This document shows positions 29,101 through 39,454 of a DNA stretch of 64,000 bases, piece after piece. The stretch is from Diacronema lutheri (Eukaryota > Haptophyta > Pavlovophyceae > Pavlovales > Pavlovaceae), in NCBI GenBank assembly GCA_019448385.1, contig JAGTXO010000051.1, forward strand, positions 124,001-188,000, read 5' to 3'. Every line of letters starts with the position of its first letter. Position 1 is the first letter of the stretch. The notes below the pieces were generated by a model, which was given only the letters and a program-made list of their open reading frames with translations, did no database searches and was not told the DNA's origin. The position numbers were made by a program, and so were the translations under genes.

Positions 29101-31590
29101 GCGGCGGTCGAGGCCGCAACGGCACAAGCGGAGGCAGAAGCAGCCGCGCGCCTGCGCGAGGTTGAGGCCGATGCTGCGGCGAGGCTCGAAGCGGCGGTCG
29201 AGGCCGCGACGGCTGACGCAACGGCACAAGCGGAGGCAGAAGCAGCCGCACGCCTGCGCGAGGTCGAGGATGACGCTGCGGCGCGGCTCGACGCCATGAA
29301 GAAGGACGCTGCACACGCCGCCGCCGCAGCGGCAGTGGCGGCAGCTGAGGCGGTGCGTCTCGCGCACGCGGAGGCGCGCTGCGCCGCTGCCGCAGCGGTC
29401 GACGCCGCCGTCACAGAGACGCGAGCGCATGCGGACTCTCAGCTGCGCGACGCGCTCGCGTCCGCTGAGTCTGCCGCACGTGAGCGCGAGGTGCGCGCGG
29501 TGGATGCCGCGCGGTGCGAGGCGGAGGAGGCCGCCGCGCGCGCCGCTGCCGACGCAAAGAGCACGGCGGAGCAGCGCATCGTCGAGGCGCGCGCCGAGGC
29601 GAGTGCTCATGTCGAGCGCGCGGTTGCAGCCGCTGCTGACGTGGACGCGCGTGGCGCGGCCGAGCGCGAGGCGGCGGCGCGCGCGTGCGAGCGGCTCGAG
29701 GTGGCGCGAGCGGACGCGGAACGAGCCGCGCAAGCGCTTGTCGCGGAGCTGCGTACAGCGCGCGATGAGCATACGGCAGAGCGCGCGCGTGCAATTGCGG
29801 CAATCGAGGAGGTACGCGCGTCCGCCGAGGCAGAGCGCGAGGCGGCGGCCGCCGAGCTCGCCCGCGCTCGCGCAGAGGCGGCAGCAGCAGCCGCCGCGGC
29901 GGAGGCGGGGCGGCGCGAAGAAGCGACGCGACACGCAGACGCGCAGGCCAAGGCGGCCGCCGAGCTCGTCGCGCTCGTGCAGCTGCAGCAGCGGCACACC
30001 GCGCAGCTTGAAGTCGCGCGCGCCGACGCGGAGCGCAGGGGTGCGGAGGAGGTCGCGGAGGTGCGCGCGCAGCTCGGCGCCGAGCTTGACGCGGTACGCA
30101 CGCGATTTGGCGCCGAGCTCGAGGCAGAGCGCGCCGCGCGCGCCGATGCGGCCGAACGTGCCGCGGCCGAGGCGACCGCGCGCGCGGCGGCCGAGCAGCG
30201 TGTGGGCGCCGCAGGGTCGGTCGAGGGCGAGGTGCGCGCGCAGCTGGCCGAGGCGGTGAGCGCGTCGGAGGAGATGCTCCAGCGCATCCGCGCTCACGAG
30301 GCGGCTGAGGCTGCTGCGACCGCGCTGAGCGAGGAGCAGGCGTTGGAGATTGAGCGCACGTCGGCGCGCGTGCAGGCGAGCGCGTCGCCACGCGCGCCCG
30401 TACCGGCTCGCCTCGCCCCGCCGCGCGCCCGCGGCTACGCGCGCGCCCGCGCCCGCAGCTGACGCTCCGCGCGCGCCGCGCCTGCGCAGGCGCTGATGGA
30501 GGAGGCGGCCGCCACCTCGCGCCAGCTGTCGGCTCTGTCCGAGGAGAACGCTCGGCTGATCGGCCACTCCAACCATAAGCAAAAGATCCAGCACCACGTC
30601 AAGATCAAGCACGAGAACGACGTGCTCAAGCAGGTGGGTTCTCGGCTCAGGCCCCGGCTTCTGCGCGCTGCGTGCGCAGGCCTTTGCGAGCGCAAGCCGC
30701 GGCCGCGCGGGCTTGTAGCGCGCCGGCGGGAAGAGTGACGCACGGCGCGCGAATGCTGTGAGGCTTTGGCGCACCCTCACCTCAGCTCCGTCAGCGCACT
30801 GCCCGCCCTTTGTGTGCAACGCCGTGCGCGCGCGGCCGTGCCTCACCCGCCGGTCCGCCGTGCTCCGTGATTGCGCTCGCGCGCGCGTGCAGGAGCGCTC
30901 GGAGCTCGCAGCCGAGCTCGAGGTGCAGAGCCGCACGCTCTCCAAGCTACGCATCCAACTCGCACGCCACCGGCAGCTGCAGCCCGCGGACATTGACGCG
31001 GAGCTGCGCGCGCAGGAGGCGGAAGAGGGCAGGCTCAAGGACGCGCTCCATACTTCCGAGGCAGAGCACGCGTCCGTCTCGCGTACGCTCGCCGATCTGC
31101 TCGGCGAGCTGCACCATGCGCTCGGCTACCACCGGTGCGCGCCGCTCGTCCGCGCCACGAGGCGCCAGCGCGCTCGTCGAGCGCTGACCGAGTGCCGTGC
31201 GTGCGCTCCCGACGCGCATTGCCACCCGTTCCGCCCCTGCATGCGCGACCTAGGCCGACGAGCCCGTCGATCCGCGAGGGCGAACGGCTGCTGCACGAGG
31301 TGCGCGCCAAGCTGCGAGCGCAAGCGGACGCGCAAAAGGAGAGCGAGCGCACCATCTTTCGGCTCGAGGCGGAGCTCAGGATCGCGCGCCAGCGCGAGCA
31401 GCTGGCGGCTGGCGGTCGGGCCCGGGCGGATGGTGGCAAGGGCGGCGCGCAGGGACCGGTGTCGACGCCGCGCGGCAGCGCGAGCGCGGTCGGCAAGCGC
31501 GCGGCTGGGCAGGCGCTGGCAGGCGGCGGCACGCCGCTCGTCGGCAAGGAGAACAGTGGCGAGGGGCACGCGCTCGGGGCAGGCATGTGA
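26134..31590 (+). CDS. HMMR/RHAMM-like long coiled-coil protein (4 exons)
   Basis: Exons 26134-30375 (or -30369), 30490-30633, 30893-31134 and 31254-31590 keep frame and give about 1654 residues. The N-terminus has RFSTSGRESQPGPCDYDP, a PG-Y motif like the HMMR N-terminus. Residues about 120-1410 are an almost unbroken coiled coil rich in Ala, Glu and Arg with tandem units (about 920-1050) of the type ARLREVEADAAARLEAAVEA. Exon 2 encodes LSEENARLIGHSNHKQKIQH then HVKIKHENDVLKQ, the HMMR C-terminal motif (GHxNHKQKI), which in animals targets the protein to the centrosome and spindle. The last exon continues the coiled coil and has a basic, Gly-rich tail. A microtubule or spindle-pole role is inferred. 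Exon 1 ends at a GT donor (30370) or a GC donor (30376), both in phase. Confidence 0.8.
28700..29285 (+). repeat. Coding tandem repeats inside the HMMR-like coiled coil
   Basis: Repeats with the core gccgatgctgcggcgcggct recur about six times at spacings of 87-99 bp, encoding 29-33-residue units (ADAAARLEAAVEAATAQAEA). The copies are nearly identical in DNA, so this part of the coiled coil grows or shrinks by unit exchange while keeping the frame. The heptad register is not strictly kept by every unit. Confidence 0.85.
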
Positions 31591-31778
31591 CACACGCCCC
31601 GCGTGCGCCGCTGATAAGAAGTATTTTCTTGGGCGCTGCAAATTCAGCGACGCGCAAAACTTTGCAATCCTCTCCACTGTACGACTCGTTGCTCGAGGCG
31701 CGCTTGGGGCGCTGCGAGGCAATAGCACCGATGCCATGGGCAATGCCCTGACGCGCGGCGTCGGCATGCCGCTGCGGA

Positions 31779-31809
<31 letters not shown>

Positions 31810-31911
31810 TCCCCAAGACGAGACGACACTTTCTCCTTGCGCGGAATTTTCTAGCAGAAACGGAAGTCACGCGCCGTCTGAGTCCGTGCGCGCGCACATC
31901 AGAGAGCGGTC
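31591..31911. other. Convergent 3' spacer between HMMR-like and GPD genes
   Basis: 320 bp between two stop codons facing each other. It contains a run of about 27 C (31780-31806) and mixed sequence. No gene or clear terminator is seen. Confidence 0.5.
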
Positions 31912-33060
31912 TTAAAACTTGACAATATCGGTGACGGGCGCACCCTCGAAGGCGATTTGATGAATCTTGCTGAGGAGGGGGAACTTGTGCGCCACGCCCT
32001 TCTTGCGAAGCACCTTCGCAACGTCCTGCGCGGTGATCGTGCCCTGCAGCTTCTGTCCGTTGAGCATCTCCTTCTCGATCTTGTCCCAGCCGCTCTTTCC
32101 GCCCGCCTTCGCAAAGGCCTCGGCGCACTTTCGGTTACGCCCGCCAAAGCACGTCGTGACGAGGTCGGCGACGCCGCAGCTCTCGAGGAAGGTCTGATCC
32201 TTAATGCCGCCATAGAACATCTTGCAGAACTGGATCGTCTCGCCCAGCCCGACCCGGATGATCGCAGCCTTGGTATTGCCGCCGAGCCCGAGCCCGTCGC
32301 AAAAGCCCGCGCCGAGCGCGACCACGTTCTTGAGCGCGCCGCACAGCTCGACGCCTGCCACGTCCTTGATCTTGCTGACGCGGAAGGTGGGGCAGTCAAA
32401 GACGCGCTGCCATGCGCGCCCGTTCGCCTCCTTCCGGTACCCCACCGTCGACTCGCAGAACTCGTCGCGTGCGACCTCGTTCGCCACGTTTGCGCCCATC
32501 AGCACCGAGACGTCCATGCCACCCATCTTCTTCTTGATGATGTCCGAGATGAGGACGGGGCCGTTCGCGTCAAACTCGATGCCTTTGATGAGCGAGCACG
32601 CGCGCGCGCCGCGCGCGCACCGGCCCTTGATCGGCTTGCACAGGCTGCCGAGGAACTGGTGCGGCGTCACGAAGATGAGGAGCGTGGCGCCCGCGGCCGC
32701 CTCGCCAACGTCCGCGCACGCGACGACGTTTTCGGTGAACTTGACGCCCTTGAGGTACTTGACGTTCTCATGCTCCGTGTTGATGATCTCAGTCAGGTCG
32801 CGCCCGTTCACCTTCTCCTGGTAAACGTACATGCGCACCTCCTTGTCGAAGCCCGGCTTGTCGAGCACGTTCTGCCCGACAATCTTGGCAATCGCCGAGC
32901 CCCAGTTGCCGGAGCCAATCACCGCGACCTTTTCGGTCCGGCCACCACGCCAGGCGAGCAGTCTGCTCGCGCCCGCCCGGCCGCGCGCGCCCTCCGCCCC
33001 GGCCGCGAGCGCGGCCGCGGCGAGCGCGAGCACAGCGCGGAACAGCGTGCTGCGCGCCAT
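31912..33060 (-). CDS. NAD-dependent glycerol-3-phosphate dehydrogenase with signal-like N-terminus
   Basis: Single exon, 382 residues. It reduces dihydroxyacetone phosphate to sn-glycerol 3-phosphate, feeding membrane lipid and glycerol synthesis. The NAD-binding motif is KVAVIGSGNWGSAIAKIVGQ (about 58-77). Catalytic and substrate blocks follow: LIFVTPHQFLGSLCKPIKG, SLIKGIEF, LMGANVANEVA, CGALKNVVALGAGFCDGLGL with the catalytic Lys, NTKAAIIRVGLGE, and CFGGRNRKCAEAFA with the Arg-Asn that holds the phosphate. These match GPD1-type enzymes (about 350 residues). The extra start MARSTLFRAVLALAAAALAA reads as a signal peptide followed by an Arg/Ala-rich stretch, suggesting ER entry and perhaps a plastid, though no Phe follows the likely cleavage site. 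Confidence 0.95.
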   Translation of the reverse strand: MARSTLFRAVLALAAAALAAGAEGARGRAGASRLLAWRGGRTEKVAVIGSGNWGSAIAKIVGQNVLDKPGFDKEVRMYVYQEKVNGRDLTEIINTEHENVKYLKGVKFTENVVACADVGEAAAGATLLIFVTPHQFLGSLCKPIKGRCARGARACSLIKGIEFDANGPVLISDIIKKKMGGMDVSVLMGANVANEVARDEFCESTVGYRKEANGRAWQRVFDCPTFRVSKIKDVAGVELCGALKNVVALGAGFCDGLGLGGNTKAAIIRVGLGETIQFCKMFYGGIKDQTFLESCGVADLVTTCFGGRNRKCAEAFAKAGGKSGWDKIEKEMLNGQKLQGTITAQDVAKVLRKKGVAHKFPLLSKIHQIAFEGAPVTDIVKF

Positions 33061-33226
33061 TTTTCGCGGTTTCGGCCGGCTAATTACGGCATGCGATAGC
33101 ACAGTACGTGTCAGTCACCTGACTGAGAGTACTGATGACGCTCCCGAGTCCCGAGCGAGTCAGCCGGGGGGCGTACACAGGGCCGAGGCGCACAGAGCGA
33201 AAGAGCGCGCAGAAGCGTGCGATTGG

Positions 33227-36200
33227 CTAATAGTACTCGCCGCTGGGCGGCGTAAAGCCGCCGCCTACCGGCGCCAGCGGCTCGCCCCCGCCCGCGCTGC
33301 TGCCAAAGCTCAGCGCGCCACCGTCGCCAATGCCCGGCTGCGCACCCGCGCCCGCGTGCGACGGCGGCGGAGGCGTGCGCGGCACGAGTGACTCGAGCCT
33401 TGCGCCCGAGTTTCGTCGAAGGATCCCGCCGCCAGGCGGCGTTCGCACGCCGATCGGCGCGGGCCTGCTGCCAAACTGTCACGGCGCGCGCGCGGCGCGC
33501 GGCGCGCGGCGGGCGGCGGGCGGCGCGCGGCGGGCGGCGGGCGGCGGGCGGCGCGCGGCGCGCGGGGTGAGGTGGCGGGTCATCAATGGCAACCCGCGCT
33601 CGCAGCTCTGATCGCGGTGCGTGCGGCTCGTGCGCGAGCGCGCGCAGCTCGAGCGGTACACACGCACGCGCGGCCCGGCGCGGCCCGGCAGGCAGCGCAT
33701 TGCGGGGCGTACGTCTCGCACGCCGCCATTTTCGCCGCTTGGCCTCCACTCGGCGGCCAAATCAGCGGCTGAGCCAAGATGAGCGCCAGGGCCCAAGCTG
33801 CCGCCGAGCTGCTTGACGCCGCCGTTTGCATGGCCGTCTTTCCCGCCCGCTGCGGGCGCGCTGCCGTGCCAGTTGCCCGCGTTGTGCGGCGCGCCGAAAC
33901 CGCCAAGCAATTCAGCCTCCTTCTCAGCGAGACGCACCTGGTACATGGAGCCGGGGGTGGGGGGCGAGCGGGCGGGCGGGGCCCGTAGCGCGCGGCGGGG
34001 CGGGGTGACGAGCAGGCGGGCAGGCGGGCGGGTGGCGGGCGGGTGGCGGGTAGCAGGGGCGGGCGGCGGGGCGGATGGGTGGGCAAAGAGGCGGGAATGA
34101 CACAGGCTGCGTGCAGCAGCGCGCGGCAGGCTGAGGGGCTCGGCAGGGCACGAGAAAGAAATGGCGGCCCTGTGGCCTGACGATGGCAGTTTGATGCCAC
34201 CCTCATGCCGCGCACTCACAACGCCAACGCCTCATGCACGCCGCTCCCGTTCCGCCCTCAGCGCGCCACACTTATAAACACACACACACACACGCACACA
34301 AATACACACGTGCGCCCCTCACCGACCCGCGCAAAAGCGAACGCAACGCACACGTGCACGAGGCACGCCATGCGCGGCGGCACACGCCCGCCCGTCCACT
34401 TACGCCGCCCGCCCACGCGTGCGCCGCGCCCACTCGCTCGCGCGTGGACGCGCGCTGCCTCCCGGCAGGACGCGGGCCCTGCACGCACACACCTCCCGGT
34501 AGGGCACGGGCCCTGCACGCACACACCTCCCGGCAGGGCACGGGCCCTGCACGCACACACCTCGCGGCAGGGCACGGGCCCTGCACGCACACACCTCGCG
34601 GCAGGGCACGGGCCCTGCACGCACACACCTCGCGGCAGGGCACGGGCCCTGCACGCACACACCTCCCGGCAGGGCACGGGCCCTGCACGCACACACCTCG
34701 CGGCAGGGCACGGGCCCTGCACGCACACACCTCCAGGCAGGGCACGGGCCCTGCACGCACACACCTCTTGGCAGGGCACGGGCCCTGCACGCACACACCT
34801 CCCGGCAGGGCACGGGCCCTGCACGCACACACCTCCCGGCCCTGCACGGCCCTGCACGCACACACCTCGCGGCAGGGCACGGGCCCTGCACGCACACACC
34901 TCCCGGCAGGGCACGGGCCCTGCACGCACACACCTCCCGGCAGGGCACGGGCCCTGCACGCACACACCTCCCGGAAGGGCACGGGCCCTGCACGGCCCTG
35001 CACGCACACACCTTGAGCCCGGCGATCTCGCGCGCGTAGCTCCGCGCCGCGTCGGCCATCTCGGCCTCCGTCGCGGTCGCGCGCCGCTCGGCCTGCTCGG
35101 CGCGCATCACGAGCTTCACGTGCTCCTCCGTGCCAATGCCCGCCGCCTCGGCGTGCATCGCCTCAAGCAGCGCGAGGCGCGCGCGCATCGCGCCCGCGTC
35201 GGCGCTCGCCTCCTTGGCGGCGCGCTGGTCGCGCAGCGCGGGCTTGACGAGCGCCTCAAGCTTTGCGATCAACTTCTCCTGCGCCTTGACGGCCTGCTTG
35301 TACTTGAGCAACGAGCCCGCCTCAACCTGCGCGCGCTGCAGCTCGGCGCCCTGCGCGCGGTGCGCGTCCTGCAGCGCGACGTACGCGTTCTCGAGGCGGC
35401 GCGCCGAGCCGACGCGCTGCGAGAGCGTCGCGAGCTGCGCGCTGAGGTCGTCCGAACGCGCCTTCTCGGCCCGGTAGCTGCACAAGGCGGGAAAGGGTGA
35501 GAAGGGGCGAGAAGGGGCGAGAAAGGGCGGGATGGGGCGGGAATGGGCGGGAATGGGCGAGGGTAGGGGCATACCGGAAGGGGGGGCGGAGGGCGGCGTG
35601 ACAGGCAAGCGGAGGGAGCCACGAGGGGCACGCGGAAGGATCGGGAAAGGGCGGGAAAGGGCAGCGAACGGCAAAGCGCGCCGCGCTGCCGTGCACTACG
35701 CGGCCGCGCGGCCGCGCACCACGCGGCTGTCCAGCACAAGCCAACCCAAGGAAGCCCCCACCCCTCCCCCCCCCTCCCCCCCACACAACACCTCGCGGCG
35801 GCTGTCCAGCACAAGCCAACCCCAGGAAGCCCCCACCCCTCCCCCCCCCTCCCCCCCACACAACACCTCGCGGCGGCTGTCCAGCACAAGCCAACCCCAG
35901 GAAGCCCCCACCCCTCCCCCCCCCTCCCCCCCCCCACACAACACCTCGCGGCGGCTGTCCAGCACAAGCCAACCCCAGGAAGCCCCCACCCCTCCCCCCC
36001 CCTCCCCCCCCCACACAACACCTCGCGGCGGCTGTCCAGCACAAGCCAACCCCAGGAAGCCCCCACCCCTCACCCCCCTCCCCCCACACACAACACCTCG
36101 CGGCGGTCGCACGCCGCCGCGGCGGGCGCAGCGGCGCGACGCACGCGCCACCAAGCATCCGATGCCTTCGCGCGAGTTCGACAGGGTCAAGGTGCTCCGC

Positions 36201-38258
36201 CTGCCCCGCGTCGAGCGCGAGGCGGTCGACGGACCGCGCCTTGTCCGCGAGGTCGCGCCGCGCGCGCGCGTGCTCCGCCTCGAGTGCGCTGTGCTTGTCG
36301 CGCAATGTGACGAGCTCATGCCCGCAGCGCGAGAGCGCGGCCGTGCGCGCGTCCACCTCGCGCAGGAGCCTGCAGCGACACGCGGCGTTACGGGCACGCG
36401 GCGTTACGGGCACGCGGCGCGGCGGCGCGCGGCGTGGTCAGCCACCGCGCGGCGCCGCGCGCGCGCACAGGGGCGCGCCGCAAAGCGAGCGCGCGTGCGC
36501 GCGCGCGCGGCCGAGCACGCGCCTGTTGATCAGCGCCTGCTTCTGCTCGAGCTCGACGAGCAGCTGCGCGTGCGGCGCGCTCGCGAGCGCTGCGGCCGAG
36601 CGCGCGGCCTCGTGCGCGGGCACGAGCGAGATCGCGGGCGGCAAGTCGCAGACGGCGTTTGCGCCCGGCTCGGTGCCGGCCGGCGAGCGCGCGCTCGCTG
36701 CCGGCGCGCGCGGCACGGCGTGCGCGGCCGGCAGCCATCGTATTGAGCCTGCGAGGATGGGCGGCGGCGATGCGCCGGGCACAAGTGCCGCGTCGCGATT
36801 CAAAATGAGCGGCGCCTCAAAGGGCACATCGACGGGCGCGCCGCCGCCTGCTCTCCCGGCGTCGGCGGCGGCGGCCTGCACCGCGGCGGGCGTCGGCAGC
36901 GTCGCGTGCGCCCACAGCCGCCACTCGACCGCGTCGCCGCCTGGCGCACCGCCGTCAGCCGGTAGCCACTCGGGCACATAGAACTCGACCACGATGCCCG
37001 AGCCGGCCGCCGGCGCGTCGGCATCGACGTCGAGCGTCCAGCTGTGCGCGTGCGGCCACGCGCCGCCGTCGCACGGCCACGTGACCGCGCGCGCGTCCGC
37101 GAGCGCGGGCGGCTCGGCGACAATCCGGCGCAGCGCGTCCGACGCGCCCGGCGCGGGCGGGACGTAGGCATGCCGCCATGGGAGCGAGCCCGGCGAGTAG
37201 GCGGAAAGTTCGCGGAAGCGGAGCGCGACGGTGACGGCGCCCGCGGGCGGGAGCAGCAGGCCCGTCGCCTGCGCGCGCAGCTGCCGCAGCTCGAGCTCGA
37301 GCCGCGCTGCCGCCGGTGCTGCAGGCGGCAGCTTGCGAAAGCCAATTAAAAGCGCGGCGCCCGCAGCCTCAGCGAGCTCGACGCGAAGCTCGCGCGCCGA
37401 CTCGTCGCGCAGCGCGGCAAGGGGCACATGCGCGCGCGCGAGCGCGATACTCGCGTTCCCGTCACCACCGCCGCCCGCGCCGCCGCCCGCCGTGAACAGC
37501 GTCACGACGAGCCCATCGGTTTCGTCGACGAAAGGCGCGGCCGGCCGCACGACGAGCGTTTCATTCCACCCGACGAGCCCGCCGCTCGGCGCCGTTTCGA
37601 GCGCGGGGCGCGTGCGCGCGAGCTCGGCGGAGGTGACGCCACGGTGCACCGCCGCAATCGAGACGATGAGCCCGCCGCCGCCGCCGCCGCCGCCCGCCGA
37701 GGTCGCGCGGCCGAAAGCACCGCCGCCGGTCACGCCGGCCAAGTTGATGGCGTTGCGCACGACCACCTCGTAGGAACTGCCGTTGAGCTGCTCGGCGCTC
37801 GCGCGGAGGGGCGCGGCGCCGGGCGAGAGGGTGACGTGCATCTCCGCGATGAGCGAGCCGATCGTCGCGCCATCCGGGTGCGTGAGCACGACCGGCTCGG
37901 CGACGGAGCCTGCGGCAAGCGCGGGCGCGAGGTCAGCGAGGCGCTTGCCGCACAGGCCGGCAAGCTTGGCGGTGCCCTTGGCGGTCGCGCGCTGCTCGCC
38001 GTCGCCGGGCGCGCCCTCGGAACGCACGACGAGGAACGCGCCAAACTGCAGCTCCGCGTCGTCCAGCACGCCGTCGGTCGCGCGGACGGGCAGCGAGAAC
38101 GAGCGGTTCTTGAACTCGGGCTTGTTCGTCTTCGCCGAGACCTCCGTGCGCACCTTCTTCTCGTCGCCGTCGGGTGTGAGGTACTGGACGGTGAGAAAGT
38201 AATGCCCCGCGTCGTGCAGCGCCACGTCGCGCAGCGTGATCGTCAGCGTCGCCGCCAT
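33227..38258 (-). CDS. C2-domain plus coiled-coil protein, CCDC33-like (5 exons proposed)
   Basis: Exons: 38258-36523, 36369-36145, 35477-35012, 33937 to about 33750, and a last exon ending at 33227. The first exon (578 residues) starts MAATLTITLRDVALHDAGHY with a C2-like fold (KTNKPEFKNRSFSLPV), a second C2-like unit (SSYEVVVRNAINLAGVTGGG ... GWNETLVVRP), and a beta-rich third part. Exons 2-3 are coiled coil (LLREVDARTAALSRCGHELV, then KARSDDLSAQLATLSQRVGS). The order C2 domains then coiled coil recalls CCDC33 or ciliary C2 proteins. Intron 1 needs a GC donor: AACAG|GCGCGT. The junction of exons 1-2 then reads NRLLREVDAR. The last junction is unresolved: the stop-containing frame ending GGGFTPPSGEYY fits no clean phase. 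Confidence 0.65.
34465..35011. repeat. 34-bp minisatellite, about 16 copies, in intron 3 of the CCDC33-like gene
   Basis: Unit ggcagggcacgggccctgca then cgcacacacctccc. It starts directly at the exon-3 donor: on the minus strand the first unit is the donor itself, gtgtgtgcgtgcag. Each unit therefore contains a donor-like GTGTGTG and an acceptor-like gtgcag|g. Two units are shortened to cggccctgcacggccctgca. Since 34 is not a multiple of three, all frames on both strands stay open, giving false repeat proteins. Confidence 0.95.
35724..36110. repeat. About 75-bp tandem repeat, five copies, in intron 2 of the CCDC33-like gene
   Basis: Unit ggctgtccagcacaagccaa, ccccaggaagcccccacccc, then a C-rich tract and cacacaacacctcgcggc. 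Differences are mainly in C-run length. It fills most of the intron 36144-35478. Confidence 0.95.
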
Positions 38259-38366
38259 CGGCCACCGGCCGGCCGCGTGAGGGGCCTCCTCGCCCTGCAC
38301 GGGCTTTAACGGACGGCGAATTTTAAAGTGTTGTACAGCCGGGCGGCTCGCAGCTCGCCAGTGTGC

Positions 38367-39419
38367 CTACCCCACGGCGGCCGCGGGCTTCCACGCGGGG
38401 CGCTCGCCGGGCGGGCCATTGCGCGTCGACGAGCGGCGCATCGGTGGGCTCGGCGCCGTCGACGGCGGGCTGCGCACCGGCTTCGACGGACGGCGCGCCG
38501 CCGCCGCCGCCGCCGCCGCCGGGGCCGTCGAGCCGGACGCAGGGGAGCCGCCATGCGAGGCACCGGCTTGCGCGTTGGCGCGCAAGCCGCCCCGTTTCTC
38601 AACGGCGCACGCCGGCGACGCACGCTCGGCGGGCGGAGCGGGCGGCTGAACTGGCGCGGTCGCGTTCCGCGCGCCCGGCGGCCCGGTCCGCTTCGGCGAC
38701 GCCACCGGCGCGTCAAAGCGCGAGACGGGCGCAACGGGCAGCTGGGCTGGCGCCCTCGAGTTCCGCGCGCCCATCGGCCCGGTCCGCTTCGGCGACGCCA
38801 CCGGCGCGTCAAAGCGCAAGACGGGCGCAACGGGCAGCTGGGCTGGCGCCCTCGAGTTCCGCGCGCCCATCGGCCCGGTCCGCTTCGGCGACGCCACCGG
38901 CGCGTCAAAGCGCGAGACGGGCGCAACGCGAGCGCAGCCGTCGCGCGGAGCACCGGGGCCCGGCGCTCCAGCCGCGGCCGCGCCTGCCGGCTGCGATTCC
39001 TCACGCACGCCGTCTGCGCCGTTGGGCGAGTCCGCGCCGCGCGGCGCGCAGCAGCGCCAGAGCCAGCCACGCGCGGCCGCACGCGCCGCCTCCCCGCCCC
39101 ACGGCTCCGCCTCCGCCTCCGCCTCGATCTGCGCGTCGCCCGCGCTCAGCGCCGGCACGCCCGCCCGCGTTTCGGGCGGGAAAACGGGCAGCAGCGCGCG
39201 GCGCACGTCGCGGCGCATCAGCGGCGCGAACGCCGCGCGCAGCACGGGCGCGACGCCGCGCGCGACGCGCTCGCGCTCGTCGGCGCTCAGCCCGCGGCAT
39301 GCGGGCGCGAGCTGCACGCCAACCGCCGCTGCGGCGACGAGCGACTCGGCGATCTTGGCGTCGAGGACCTGGACGGCGAAGTCGAGCGCCGCTTCAGTCG
39401 GTGACGGCGCGGCCGCCGC

Positions 39420-39454
<35 letters not shown>

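Noticed and set aside
28645-31038. 797-residue open frame on the minus strand opposite the HMMR-like gene
   Set aside because: It mirrors the Ala/Glu codons of the real coiled coil (Arg/Cys/Leu-rich shadow) and shows no domain.
34465-35011. CRISPR-like regular array of 34-bp repeats
   Set aside because: There are no unique spacers; units are directly adjacent, and the array lies in an intron of a eukaryotic gene. It is a minisatellite.
34205-35016. Histidine/threonine or Cys-Arg-Ala repeat proteins over the minisatellite
   Set aside because: The 34-bp unit keeps all frames open on both strands, so the open frames carry no evidence of coding.
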